Below, piece after piece: positions 44,776 through 53,629 of a DNA stretch of 64,000 nucleotides (position 1 is the stretch's first letter; each line of letters opens with the position of its first letter). The notes below the pieces were generated by a model. It saw only the letters and a program-made list of their open reading frames with translations, had not been told where the DNA came from and searched no databases. Both the position numbers and the translations under genes were made by a program. The stretch is from contig CP001769.1 of NCBI GenBank assembly GCA_000024525.1, positions 5,737,001-5,801,000 of the forward strand. The letters run 5' to 3'. Origin of the DNA: Spirosoma linguale DSM 74. GTDB lineage: Bacteria > Bacteroidota > Bacteroidia > Cytophagales > Spirosomataceae.

Positions 44776-45732
44776 ATGAAGCAAACTTTACTCTGTCTGA
44801 CTACTTTACTATGGATAGATACGGCATCAGCGCAGGATTCAAGCCGGGTCACAACAAATTTCAAGGATACGGTAGCCGTTAAAATTGACACCTCGTATTG
44901 GCAGCGCTCCTTCAGTGGCGGAGTTAATTTCAACCAGGCTTCATTCAGCAACTGGTCTGGGGGCGGTGTCAACTCTATTGCCATTGGGGGTGTTGTAGCC
45001 GCCCGTGCTTTCTACGAAAAGGGGAAAACTTCCTGGGATAATACCGCTGACCTTCAGTTAGGGTACGTGACGCAGTTAGGAAATACCCGCAAAGCAGCCG
45101 ATCAGATTATTATCATCTCGGTACTGGGTCATAAAATAGCACCCAAGTGGGACTTGTTTGTTTCCGGCACCTTCAATACGTTTTTTACCGCCGGTTATCG
45201 TTACGACAAACTCCCTGCTGATCAAACCAGCCTGAAGGTATCCAATTTTTTCGCCCCGGCACAGCTGACATTTTCCACAGGGTTGGCCTATAAGCCCAAC
45301 GACTGGTTTGCGTTGCGGATCAGTCCGGTAGCACCCCGGTTTACCTTTCTGGCCGACCAAAGCGTTCGGGTACGCCAAGATGCTACAACAGGCCTTTATG
45401 TCAGAGACCCCAGCCAAAAGGCGTATGGCGTTGATCCCGGAAAAAGCAGTCGTACCGAATGGCTGGCTTTCCAGTTACAGGCCGCTCTGACTAAATCACT
45501 CAGTGAAAACGTATCGATAAACGCCCGGTATCAACTCTTCACAGAGTATGCGCAGTTAGACAATATCAATCACCGTATCGACCTGATTCTGACGGCCAAA
45601 ATAAGCCGGTACCTAAACACAACCTTTGGCCTAATTGCGCTTTACAATAAAGATTTTAGCGCCGACCTGCAGATTCAGCAAACGCTTGCCATTGGCCTCT
45701 CCTACAACCTGAGTTCTTTCCGCAAAAAGTAA
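44776..45732 (+). CDS. DUF3078 outer-membrane protein
   Basis: 318 residues with signal peptide ending IDTASA. WQRSFSGGVNFNQASFSNWSGGG and WDNTADLQLGYVTQLG are characteristic of DUF3078. Alternating aromatic strands run to the C-terminal SYNLSSF, typical of an outer-membrane beta barrel. Function is unknown for the family. It lies between two channel genes. Confidence 0.85.
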   Translation: MKQTLLCLTTLLWIDTASAQDSSRVTTNFKDTVAVKIDTSYWQRSFSGGVNFNQASFSNWSGGGVNSIAIGGVVAARAFYEKGKTSWDNTADLQLGYVTQLGNTRKAADQIIIISVLGHKIAPKWDLFVSGTFNTFFTAGYRYDKLPADQTSLKVSNFFAPAQLTFSTGLAYKPNDWFALRISPVAPRFTFLADQSVRVRQDATTGLYVRDPSQKAYGVDPGKSSRTEWLAFQLQAALTKSLSENVSINARYQLFTEYAQLDNINHRIDLILTAKISRYLNTTFGLIALYNKDFSADLQIQQTLAIGLSYNLSSFRKK

Positions 45733-45813
45733 AGAGTTGTAACCCATAAAAGATCTTACTCAACCCCGTAATCTTAATCTAACTTCATTTTCTACCTAAA
45801 CTAAGTTGTTCTT

Positions 45814-46146
45814 ATGTTAAGCGAGTTTCGTACGTTCATTGCACAGGGCAATGTATTGGATTTGGCCGTTGGTGTCATCATTGGCGCTGCTTTCGGCAAA
45901 ATTGTAAACTCATTCGTTGAAGACATTATCAATCCAATTCTGGGATTGGTGATGGGAGGAACTGATTTTAGTCAGTTAAAAATTGTATTGAAAGAAGCGG
46001 TCGGCGAGGTTCCGGAAGTCGCCATCCGATATGGTAACTTTCTAAATACGTTTATCCAGTTCATACTCATTGCCTGGGTCATTTTTATGATCGTCAAAGC
46101 GGCTAACCGCGCTCGCTTATCAAACTCTTTATCGCCCAAAGAATAG
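45814..46146 (+). CDS. mscL: Large-conductance mechanosensitive channel
   Basis: 110 residues against 136 in E. coli; the C-terminal helix is short. FRTFIAQGNVLDLAVGVIIGAAFGKIVNSFVEDI is the first membrane helix with the gate, and FLNTFIQFILIAWVIFMIVKA the second. It opens under severe osmotic downshift. It ends the inserted block, just before a terminator and murD. Confidence 0.96.
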   Translation: MLSEFRTFIAQGNVLDLAVGVIIGAAFGKIVNSFVEDIINPILGLVMGGTDFSQLKIVLKEAVGEVPEVAIRYGNFLNTFIQFILIAWVIFMIVKAANRARLSNSLSPKE

Positions 46147-46169
46147 TCGACCAGGTTAATTTTTTACGT

Positions 46170-46203
46170 AAAGAGCCCCGGCTTATGGCCGGGGCTCTTT
46201 TTT
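46170..46203 (+). terminator. Intrinsic terminator of mscL
   Basis: AAAGAGCCCCGGC (46170-46182) and GCCGGGGCTCTTT (46188-46200) pair perfectly and run into TTT. It separates the mscL transcript from murD. Confidence 0.9.
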
Positions 46204-46235
46204 ATGCGTTATTTTGCCAGTTGTAATGTTTACTT

Positions 46236-47585
46236 ATGGCAGTTCAAAAGATAGTTATCCTTGGCGGGGGCGAAAGCGGTGTAGGCGCTGCCTTATTGGC
46301 GCAAGCCAAAGGTTTCGCTGTGTTCCTATCCGACAGAGGCACTCTAAAAGAAAGTTACCGGACTACACTCCAGGCAGCCGGTATTCCTTTCGAAGAAGGC
46401 CAGCATACCGAAGCGCAGATTTTAGACGCAACGGAAGTTGTGAAAAGCCCGGGCATTCCCTCAACGGTTCCGTTGGTCCAAAAACTCATTGCGCAGGGTA
46501 CACCCGTTATTTCGGAAATTGAATTTGCAGCCCGTTACACCAAGGCCAGACTCATTGGTATAACCGGTAGTAATGGCAAAACTACGACCACGCTGCTTAC
46601 CTACCACCTACTTAAAACAGCCGGGTTCAACGTGGGGCTAGCCGGTAATATCGGTGATAGTTTCGCCGAACAGGTTATTGCCGATACCTACGACTATTAT
46701 GTACTGGAACTAAGCAGCTTTCAGCTGGATGACATGTACAAAACGCAGCTCGACGTGATGGTGCTGCTAAACATTACCCCCGACCATCTGGATCGCTACA
46801 ACTACGAGTTCCAGAACTATGTAGCGTCAAAGTTCCGTATTTTACAGAACGCCCGTCCTGCCGATAGTTTCATTTATTTCGCGGAGAACCAGCCCATTTT
46901 GGACGAATTGGCAAAGCGTCAGCCCGATGTAAAAAAACTGCCGATTTCCCTGCAGTCAACACCATCACCGGGCGGCTATCTGGCAGACGGTCAGTTAACA
47001 GCGAAGACCCAAACACAATCCTTCGCCATCCAGCAAAGCGAAACGCCATTGCGTGGCCCTCACAACGCACTCAATATGCTGGCAGCTATCCTGGCGGCTC
47101 AGTCTGTAGGGGTGACTAGCGAAGCCATTCAGGCGGGGCTGAAAACGTTCCAGAATGCTGCTCACCGGCTCGAACCAGCGGGCACGATCAACGGAATACA
47201 GTTCATTAACGACTCGAAAGCCACGAACGTCGATTCCGTCTTTTATGCTTTGTCCAGTATGGATACGCCAACCATCTGGATAGCTGGTGGCCAGGATAAA
47301 GGTAATGATTACAGCCAGTTAGATGCCCTGGTGAGCCAAAAGGTAAAAGCATTGATCTGCCTTGGCGTCGACAACCATAAATTAGTCGATTATTTCGGGG
47401 GCAAGGTTCCGCTGATATACGAAACACAGAACATAACGGATGCCATTGCGAAAGGTCTTGAGTTAGGTCAATCCGGCGATGTCGTTTTACTATCGCCTGC
47501 CTGCGCCAGCTTCGATTTGTTCAAAAATTACGAAGACCGAGGGGATCAATTTAAAGCCGCCGTTAAAAAGATGTATGATGTATGA
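46236..47585 (+). CDS. murD: UDP-N-acetylmuramoylalanine-D-glutamate ligase
   Basis: 449 residues. It adds D-Glu to UDP-MurNAc-Ala. GITGSNGKTTTTLL is the ATP P-loop, NITPDHLDRY and HRLEPAGTINGIQFINDSKATN are Mur ligase signatures. The C-terminal residues KKMYDV lie in the left arm of an inverted repeat, so the repeat supplies the end of the coding region. It resumes the dcw cluster after the inserted block. Confidence 0.96.
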   Translation: MAVQKIVILGGGESGVGAALLAQAKGFAVFLSDRGTLKESYRTTLQAAGIPFEEGQHTEAQILDATEVVKSPGIPSTVPLVQKLIAQGTPVISEIEFAARYTKARLIGITGSNGKTTTTLLTYHLLKTAGFNVGLAGNIGDSFAEQVIADTYDYYVLELSSFQLDDMYKTQLDVMVLLNITPDHLDRYNYEFQNYVASKFRILQNARPADSFIYFAENQPILDELAKRQPDVKKLPISLQSTPSPGGYLADGQLTAKTQTQSFAIQQSETPLRGPHNALNMLAAILAAQSVGVTSEAIQAGLKTFQNAAHRLEPAGTINGIQFINDSKATNVDSVFYALSSMDTPTIWIAGGQDKGNDYSQLDALVSQKVKALICLGVDNHKLVDYFGGKVPLIYETQNITDAIAKGLELGQSGDVVLLSPACASFDLFKNYEDRGDQFKAAVKKMYDV

Positions 47586-47628
47586 TATAGGATGTATTCC
47601 TCTGGTAGCCAGCTATATCATACATCAT
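47575..47628. repeat. Inverted repeat overlapping the murD stop
   Basis: ATGATGTATGATATAG (47575-47590) is an exact reverse complement of 47613-47628. The left arm includes the last two murD codons and the stop. More TACATCA-like copies follow to 47647. Confidence 0.85.
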
Positions 47629-47654
47629 ATTTCCTACATTATACATCAAAAAAC

Positions 47655-48776
47655 ATGTTTCTTCGCGACTGGATTCGTACACACCTCAAAGGAGATCGCC
47701 AGATTTGGTGGATTGTCCTTTATTTGTCCATTATGAGCGTTCTGGTCGTATACAGCGCGACAGGAACGAAGGCGTTTCGTGAGCTCGACGGAAATACCGA
47801 AATCTTTCTGCTCAAGCATGGCTCCCTCCTGCTTATCGGGCTGGCCTGTACGTATTTCGCCCATAAGATCAATTACGTTTACTACGCCCGGCTGTCGAAA
47901 TTTGGCTTATGGCTTTCCATTCCGCTCTTACTCTGGGCCTTTTTTAAAGGCTCGACCCTGAACGATGCTTCGCGCTGGGTAACGATTCCCATTATCAACC
48001 AAACGTTTCAACCCTCCGATTTGGCCAAGCTGGCACTTATCTCGAATCTGGCGGCCATGCTGGCAAAACGACAGCGCTTCATGAGCGACCCGATCGTTTT
48101 ATTTAACTTGATTCTGTGGATTGGTGTCATCTGCTCGCTCATCATACTATCGAATACATCAACGGCATTGCTGCTGGGGGCCACCTGCTTCTTGTTGATG
48201 TACATCGGTCGGGTACCGGTTCGGTATCTGGGTTATATGATTGCCGTTTGTGTGGTATTTGGCGGCATAGCTTTAGCAGCCGGACAACGCTTTGGTACGG
48301 CCTCTAACCGAGTAAAAAACTTCATGAGTTCAGACACCATCTTCTACCAGGTCGAACAGTCGTACATCGCCCTGGCCAATGGCGGCCTGACGGGACAGGG
48401 GCCTGGCAACAGCCACCAGCGCAATACCCTCCCGAATCCATTCTCTGACTTTATCTACTCCATCATCGTTGAAGAGTACGGTTTGTTGCTGGGTGGCATT
48501 CCGGTTATACTCGCTTATCTTTGGTTTTTGTGGCGAGGCATGAAAACCCTCCAAAAGGCCACCCGCCCTTTTGGAGGACTGTTGTCAGCGGGCTTAACGT
48601 TCAGCATTGTTTTTCAGGCATTTGCCAGTATTTGTGTAGCTATTGGGTTGGCTCCCGTAACCGGACAACCGCTGCCGTTGCTAAGTATGGGCGGTACATC
48701 GCTGATATTTACCGGTCTGGCCATCGGCATTGTATTGAGTGTAAGCCGGGATGAGGCCGACGAGAGTAAAATTTAA
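47655..48776 (+). CDS. ftsW: Cell division protein FtsW (SEDS glycosyltransferase)
   Basis: 373 residues from ATG 47655. The ORF could be extended back to 47592, but this would read through the inverted repeat. Around ten membrane segments with GNSHQRNTLPNPFSDFI and a conserved VTGQPLPLLSMGGTSL near the end show SEDS family. It polymerises glycan together with FtsI. The dcw place argues for FtsW rather than RodA. Confidence 0.92.
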   Translation: MFLRDWIRTHLKGDRQIWWIVLYLSIMSVLVVYSATGTKAFRELDGNTEIFLLKHGSLLLIGLACTYFAHKINYVYYARLSKFGLWLSIPLLLWAFFKGSTLNDASRWVTIPIINQTFQPSDLAKLALISNLAAMLAKRQRFMSDPIVLFNLILWIGVICSLIILSNTSTALLLGATCFLLMYIGRVPVRYLGYMIAVCVVFGGIALAAGQRFGTASNRVKNFMSSDTIFYQVEQSYIALANGGLTGQGPGNSHQRNTLPNPFSDFIYSIIVEEYGLLLGGIPVILAYLWFLWRGMKTLQKATRPFGGLLSAGLTFSIVFQAFASICVAIGLAPVTGQPLPLLSMGGTSLIFTGLAIGIVLSVSRDEADESKI

Positions 48777-48804
48777 CTCTACCAGCTTCTAAACCTTTAT
48801 TTGA

Positions 48805-49917
48805 ATGAGAATAATTATCAGCGGTGGCGGTACGGGAGGGCATATATATCCCGCTATTGCTATTGCCAACGAACTTAAGGCCATAGATCCTAAAACGGAA
48901 ATTCTGTTTGTGGGTGCTGAGGGTAAAATGGAAATGGAAAAAGTACCCCGCGCTGGTTATACCATCGTGGGCTTGCCTGTAGTGGGCATCAAACGTGAAC
49001 TGACACTGTCGAATCTGGCCTTTCCATTTAAACTGGGCCGGAGTTTACTACGAGCGCAACAGATTGTCCGCGAGTTCAAACCCGATGCCGCCGTAGGGGT
49101 AGGTGGCTATGCCAGCGGACCACTGCTTTTGGCAGCTTCCCTGAAAGGCATACCAACGCTTATTCAGGAACAAAATTCCTATGCAGGCCTGACCAACAAA
49201 GTGCTGGCTCGCTGGGCAAAACGCATTTGCGTGGCTTACCCCGGGATGGACGCTTTTTTTGCGGCAGATAAAATCAAGTTAACGGGCAATCCCGTGCGCA
49301 GTGATATTCAGTTTGCCAGTCAACAGGTTGAAACGGGGCGAAGGCTATTCGGCATTGACGGCAATCACCCAACGCTGCTGATTATTGGCGGCAGCCAGGG
49401 CGCGCGTACCATCAATGAAAGCATTGAAGGAGGGTTGCAACGGTTTGTCGACGCGGGCATACAGCTCATCTGGCAAACGGGACCAGCCTTTATTGAGCGG
49501 GCCAAAGCAGCCGTAGCAGCAACCGGCTCATCGCTCATTAAAGCGTATGACTTTATTTATGACATGGATAAAGCCTATGCCGTTGCCGATTCCGTAGTGT
49601 CGCGGGCGGGTGCCTTGTCGGTATCTGAGTTGTGTCTTGTCGGACGTCCGGCTATTCTGGTTCCCCTACCTACAGCGGCAGAAGACCACCAGACAAAGAA
49701 TGCGATGAGCCTGGTAGAGCATCACGCAGCCCTGCTCGTTAACGACCGGGCCGCTCGTGAAGAGCTGGTAACGGCGGCCCTGAATCTGCTGGCAAACCCC
49801 GCCCAGCAGCAAAAGTTGAGCCAGCAAATAAAAACGCTGGGCAAACCCAATGCCGCCCGTGATATTGCCAATGAAGTAATTAAACTAGCTAAGCCAGAAT
49901 CTGGATTGGCCATATAA
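48805..49917 (+). CDS. murG: UDP-GlcNAc-undecaprenyl-MurNAc-pentapeptide transferase
   Basis: 370 residues. It forms lipid II on the cytosolic face. GGGTGGHIYPAIAIA at the start, LIQEQNSYAGLTNK and GGSQGARTIN are the MurG signatures. The C-terminal acceptor part shows SRAGALSVSEL and ILVPLPTAAEDHQ. It lies 28 bp after ftsW. Confidence 0.96.
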   Translation: MRIIISGGGTGGHIYPAIAIANELKAIDPKTEILFVGAEGKMEMEKVPRAGYTIVGLPVVGIKRELTLSNLAFPFKLGRSLLRAQQIVREFKPDAAVGVGGYASGPLLLAASLKGIPTLIQEQNSYAGLTNKVLARWAKRICVAYPGMDAFFAADKIKLTGNPVRSDIQFASQQVETGRRLFGIDGNHPTLLIIGGSQGARTINESIEGGLQRFVDAGIQLIWQTGPAFIERAKAAVAATGSSLIKAYDFIYDMDKAYAVADSVVSRAGALSVSELCLVGRPAILVPLPTAAEDHQTKNAMSLVEHHAALLVNDRAAREELVTAALNLLANPAQQQKLSQQIKTLGKPNAARDIANEVIKLAKPESGLAI

Positions 49918-49957
49918 CAAATTTTAAGGGCCAGGCCAGCGCTTGGCCCAAACGATT

Positions 49958-51343
49958 ATGACATTAGATCAATTTAAATACATTTATTTTCTCGGCATCG
50001 GAGGAATTGGTATGAGTGCCCTGGCCCGCTGGTTTCAGGTGAATGGCTATGCTGTAGCTGGATACGATAAAACACCCACCGCCCTGACCAACGTACTTGA
50101 ATCGGAAGGAATGGTTATCCACTTTGCGGAAGATGTTGATCAGATTCCGGCCGAATTTCGGGCTAACCCAGCCGAAACATTGGTTATTTACACCCCCGCT
50201 GTTCCCAAAACACACGCGGAGTATCTTTATTTAACCGAACAGGGTTTTACCCTCCAGAAACGATCACAGGTGCTGGGGCTGCTGGCCGGGCAAATGACAA
50301 CCATCGGCGTAGCCGGTACACACGGCAAAACCACAACATCGTCGATGGTTGCGCACATACTCCGTGATTCGGGGGTTAACTGCGCGGCTTTTCTGGGCGG
50401 AATTACCAACAATTACGGCACAAACTTCCTGCTCAATGAACCAGCCGACGACCTCAAATCCGTCGTTTGTGTCGTTGAAGCGGATGAGTTCGACCGCTCT
50501 TTCCTGACGCTCTTTCCCAAATACGCCATCGTAACCTCTACGGATGCCGACCATCTCGATATTTACGGAGCACATGATGCTGTCCTTGAATCGTTCGGCA
50601 AGTTTGTTGGCCAGATTGAGCCCGATGGCGTTCTGTTTATGAAAAAAGGGCTTTCGCTGACGGATAAAACCCAGGCGGCCGTTCGCCCTTATTCGTTGAA
50701 AGAGGGCGACTATTACAGCCAGAACTTACGGATCGAGAATGCGTCATTCGTCTTCGATCTGGTCTATCCGGGTGGTGTCATCGCTGATATTCATTTGTTA
50801 GTTCCGGGTTTTCACAATGTGGAAAATGCCGTGGCCGCCGGAGCAGTAGCGCTTGAAGTTGGCGTTTCGCCAGAAGCCATTCGATCGGCGCTGACGAGTT
50901 ACCGGGGGGTTCGCCGTCGTTTCGAGTATATTTTGAAAACCGATTCGACTGTTTTCATCGACGACTATGCCCACCACCCGGCGGAGGTAGAGGCTTTTTT
51001 ATCGTCGGTAAAAGCACTTTACCCCAATCGTGACATAACGGCTATTTTCCAACCCCACCTCTTTAGCCGCACACGCGACTTTGCCGACGGGTTCGCCGAG
51101 AGCCTTTCTCTGGCAGATCACGTCATTTTATTAGATATTTACCCGGCGCGTGAATTACCAATGGAAGGAGTTACTTCCGATCTGATTTTTCGGAACATAC
51201 ACTCGAAAACCAAAATAAAATGCACCAAAGCTGAATTAGTCAACGTTCTGCGGGAAATGAAGCCTTCTCTACTTGTCACTATAGGGGCGGGGGATATTGA
51301 CCAACAGCTGGAAACAATAAAAACCCTGCTAAAAGACCAATAG
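49958..51343 (+). CDS. murC: UDP-N-acetylmuramate-L-alanine ligase
   Basis: 461 residues from ATG 49958; an in-frame TTG at 49943 is less likely. FLGIGGIGMSALARWF at the start binds UDP-MurNAc, and GTHGKTTTSSM is the P-loop. DYAHHPAEVEAF and FQPHLFSRTRDF are MurC motifs. It catalyses the first amino acid addition in the precursor pathway. Confidence 0.96.
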   Translation: MTLDQFKYIYFLGIGGIGMSALARWFQVNGYAVAGYDKTPTALTNVLESEGMVIHFAEDVDQIPAEFRANPAETLVIYTPAVPKTHAEYLYLTEQGFTLQKRSQVLGLLAGQMTTIGVAGTHGKTTTSSMVAHILRDSGVNCAAFLGGITNNYGTNFLLNEPADDLKSVVCVVEADEFDRSFLTLFPKYAIVTSTDADHLDIYGAHDAVLESFGKFVGQIEPDGVLFMKKGLSLTDKTQAAVRPYSLKEGDYYSQNLRIENASFVFDLVYPGGVIADIHLLVPGFHNVENAVAAGAVALEVGVSPEAIRSALTSYRGVRRRFEYILKTDSTVFIDDYAHHPAEVEAFLSSVKALYPNRDITAIFQPHLFSRTRDFADGFAESLSLADHVILLDIYPARELPMEGVTSDLIFRNIHSKTKIKCTKAELVNVLREMKPSLLVTIGAGDIDQQLETIKTLLKDQ

Positions 51344-51380
51344 ATAAAAATATCCAAAAAACAACCCAGCTTATTTACAG

Positions 51381-52154
51381 ATGTTTTCTACCTTTAAATC
51401 ATCCAAAAAGTGGTTACTCTCGGCAGGAGGTATTTTTACCCTGTTCGGACTTATTGCTTTTACGGAAGTTCGACATGGGCAAAAACGCGTTAAATCGGTT
51501 GTTGTCAGGTTGGATGAGGTTGACGGTCATCGTTTTTTGACACGTCGGGATGTAATTGGGTATCTTACCAACGAGGGGGCCGACCCGGTAGTTGGGGAAA
51601 CCTACGACAATGTCAACCTCCGACGGCTGGAGGAAAGGCTGCGGCAGCATGGTTTAGTAAAAAGTTGTCAGGTCTCCCGTGACTTAAATGGTGACTTGCT
51701 CGTCAGTATAGAGCAGCCTCACCCGTTGGCGCGGCTAATGCCGTCGGGTGATGGAGTTAGAAGTGTATCGGGGCAGTATGTAAGCGAAGAAGGCCGTTTT
51801 TTCCCGATTTCGATGAATTACTCAGCGCGGGTACCGGTTTTAACGGGGAGTTTTTTTGCTCAGAACCGTTCGTTGGCGAACAAACGAAACCAACCGCTGT
51901 TGGAATTGTTAAAGCGCATACATGACGACGCATTCTGGCGGGCGCAAATTACCGAATTATCGGTAGATGAGCAGGGGGATGTAACTATGTGGCCGCAGAT
52001 AGGTAACCACCGGATTGAGTTTGGTCCGCCTACTGAGCTGGATGCGAAGTTTAAGAAGTTAAAATTAGTGTATACGGACGTTTTGCCGGCTAAAGGCTGG
52101 AATCGCTATAGCCGGGTGAGCGTTCAGTACCGAAATCAAATAGTTTGCGAATGA
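51381..52154 (+). CDS. ftsQ: Cell division protein FtsQ
   Basis: 257 residues. Short basic cytosolic start, one membrane helix (about residues 12-28), then POTRA-like (VKSVVVRLDEVDGHRFLTRRDV) and beta domains (GQYVSEEGRFFPI, VPVLTG). Sequence conservation is low, but order murC-ftsQ-ftsA-ftsZ is canonical. It links FtsW/FtsI to the ring. The stop overlaps the ftsA start (ATGA). Confidence 0.88.
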   Translation: MFSTFKSSKKWLLSAGGIFTLFGLIAFTEVRHGQKRVKSVVVRLDEVDGHRFLTRRDVIGYLTNEGADPVVGETYDNVNLRRLEERLRQHGLVKSCQVSRDLNGDLLVSIEQPHPLARLMPSGDGVRSVSGQYVSEEGRFFPISMNYSARVPVLTGSFFAQNRSLANKRNQPLLELLKRIHDDAFWRAQITELSVDEQGDVTMWPQIGNHRIEFGPPTELDAKFKKLKLVYTDVLPAKGWNRYSRVSVQYRNQIVCE

Positions 52155-53548
52155 CATCAACAGGCATGGACGAGAAAATAGTAGTTGGTCTGGACATTGG
52201 CAGTACCAAAGTATGTGCCGTAGCTGGCCGATTGATTCGGAATAATAAAGATCAGGAAACACTCGAAGTATTGGGTGTGGGCGAAACGAATTTGACCGAT
52301 GGTGTAGCGAAAGGTTCTGTCGTTAATGTCAACAATACCGTAAATGCCATCAGACGTGCGGTAGCTGATGCATCGAATCAGTCGAATCTGAACATTCACC
52401 TTGTAAACGTCAGTTTCAGCGGTTCCCATGTCACATCGATCAAATCGAGTGGCAGCATTACCCGCTCGTCGTCGGGAGACGAAGTGCAGACAGAAGACAT
52501 TGACCATCTTCTCAATGACATGTACCGCACGTCCATACCGGCCGATAAGGAAATTATCCATGTGCTGCCAATGGATTTCGTGGTTGATAATGAAACCAGT
52601 GTAAATCAACCCGTTGGTCGAAACGGCGTCAAACTTGGCGCTGATTTTCAGCTCATTACTGCTCAGGCTAACGCAGCTCGCAATATTCGCAAGTGTATTG
52701 TACGCAATAACCTGGCTCAGGATACCATGATGCTGTCTGCCCTGGCATCCGGACTGGCGGTATTGACCGATGAAGAAAAATACGCGGGCGTTGCCCTCGT
52801 CGATATTGGTGGAGGCACTACTGAAATGGCCATTTATTACCGGAATGTCCTGCGTCATGTAGCTGTTTTCCCCTGGGCAGGCAACAGCCTGACCTCGGAT
52901 ATTCAGGCAGGCTGCAAAATCCTCCCGAACCAGGCCGAACTTCTCAAGAAAAAATTTGGCAGCGCTAACCCGAATGAATACAACCTCAACGAGGTAGTAG
53001 CCGTGCCGGGACTGAGCAATCGTAAGCCAAAAGATGTTCTCCTGAAAAATGTAGCTGTTATTATTGAAGACCGGCTCCGTGAAATTGCAGCCCTGGTACA
53101 GGCAGAAATTATTCGGTCAGGTTACGATGGTAAGCTGCTGGGTGGAATCGTTTTAACAGGTGGTTCTGCACTCATTCCGGGTGTTGAGCTTATTTTTGGG
53201 CGGGTAACCGGCGTTGAAGAAGTTCGGGTGGGTTATCCTGAACATTTGGAACCGAATGGTCGCGCCGACCTCGTTGGTGATCCAGCTTATGCAACAGCCG
53301 TTGGACTGGTATGGGCAGGGTACAAAACCATTGATAACCGGATCTCGTTTATCAGCGACCCTAACCGGACTTATAAAGAGGAAGATCAGCCAGTTGGCCC
53401 TACTCGTCCGGTGTACTCACCCGGAAGCAGCGCCACTAAACCGCCGGTAGGCCCTAAACAACCTGAACCGGAGCCGAAGAAAAGCTGGTTTGATAAGCTC
53501 AAGGAGGCACTTCAGCCAACGAGAGGCAGCGAGACCGATACCTATTGA
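52151..53548 (+). CDS. ftsA: Cell division protein FtsA
   Basis: 465 residues from ATG 52151, which overlaps the ftsQ stop; ATG 52166 would be an alternative. VGLDIGSTKVCAVAG and VALVDIGGGTTEMAIYY are actin-like ATPase phosphate-binding motifs, and GGIVLTGGSALIPGV the adenosine motif. A Pro-rich spacer precedes the C-terminal KSWFDKLKEALQP, an amphipathic membrane-binding helix. It anchors FtsZ. Confidence 0.95.
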   Translation: MTSTGMDEKIVVGLDIGSTKVCAVAGRLIRNNKDQETLEVLGVGETNLTDGVAKGSVVNVNNTVNAIRRAVADASNQSNLNIHLVNVSFSGSHVTSIKSSGSITRSSSGDEVQTEDIDHLLNDMYRTSIPADKEIIHVLPMDFVVDNETSVNQPVGRNGVKLGADFQLITAQANAARNIRKCIVRNNLAQDTMMLSALASGLAVLTDEEKYAGVALVDIGGGTTEMAIYYRNVLRHVAVFPWAGNSLTSDIQAGCKILPNQAELLKKKFGSANPNEYNLNEVVAVPGLSNRKPKDVLLKNVAVIIEDRLREIAALVQAEIIRSGYDGKLLGGIVLTGGSALIPGVELIFGRVTGVEEVRVGYPEHLEPNGRADLVGDPAYATAVGLVWAGYKTIDNRISFISDPNRTYKEEDQPVGPTRPVYSPGSSATKPPVGPKQPEPEPKKSWFDKLKEALQPTRGSETDTY

Positions 53549-53557
53549 TGACCGTAC

Positions 53558-53580
53558 CAAACCGGCCTTATGCCGGTTTG
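53558..53580 (+). terminator. Hairpin between ftsA and ftsZ
   Basis: CAAACCGGC (53558-53566) pairs with GCCGGTTTG (53572-53580), a 9-bp stem with a 5-nt loop. No T-run follows, so it may only attenuate or protect the RNA between the two genes. Confidence 0.4.
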
Positions 53581-53629
53581 ATTGCAAGAAGGCACTTTTT
53601 ACACAGAACAGACACCACAGACCGACACG

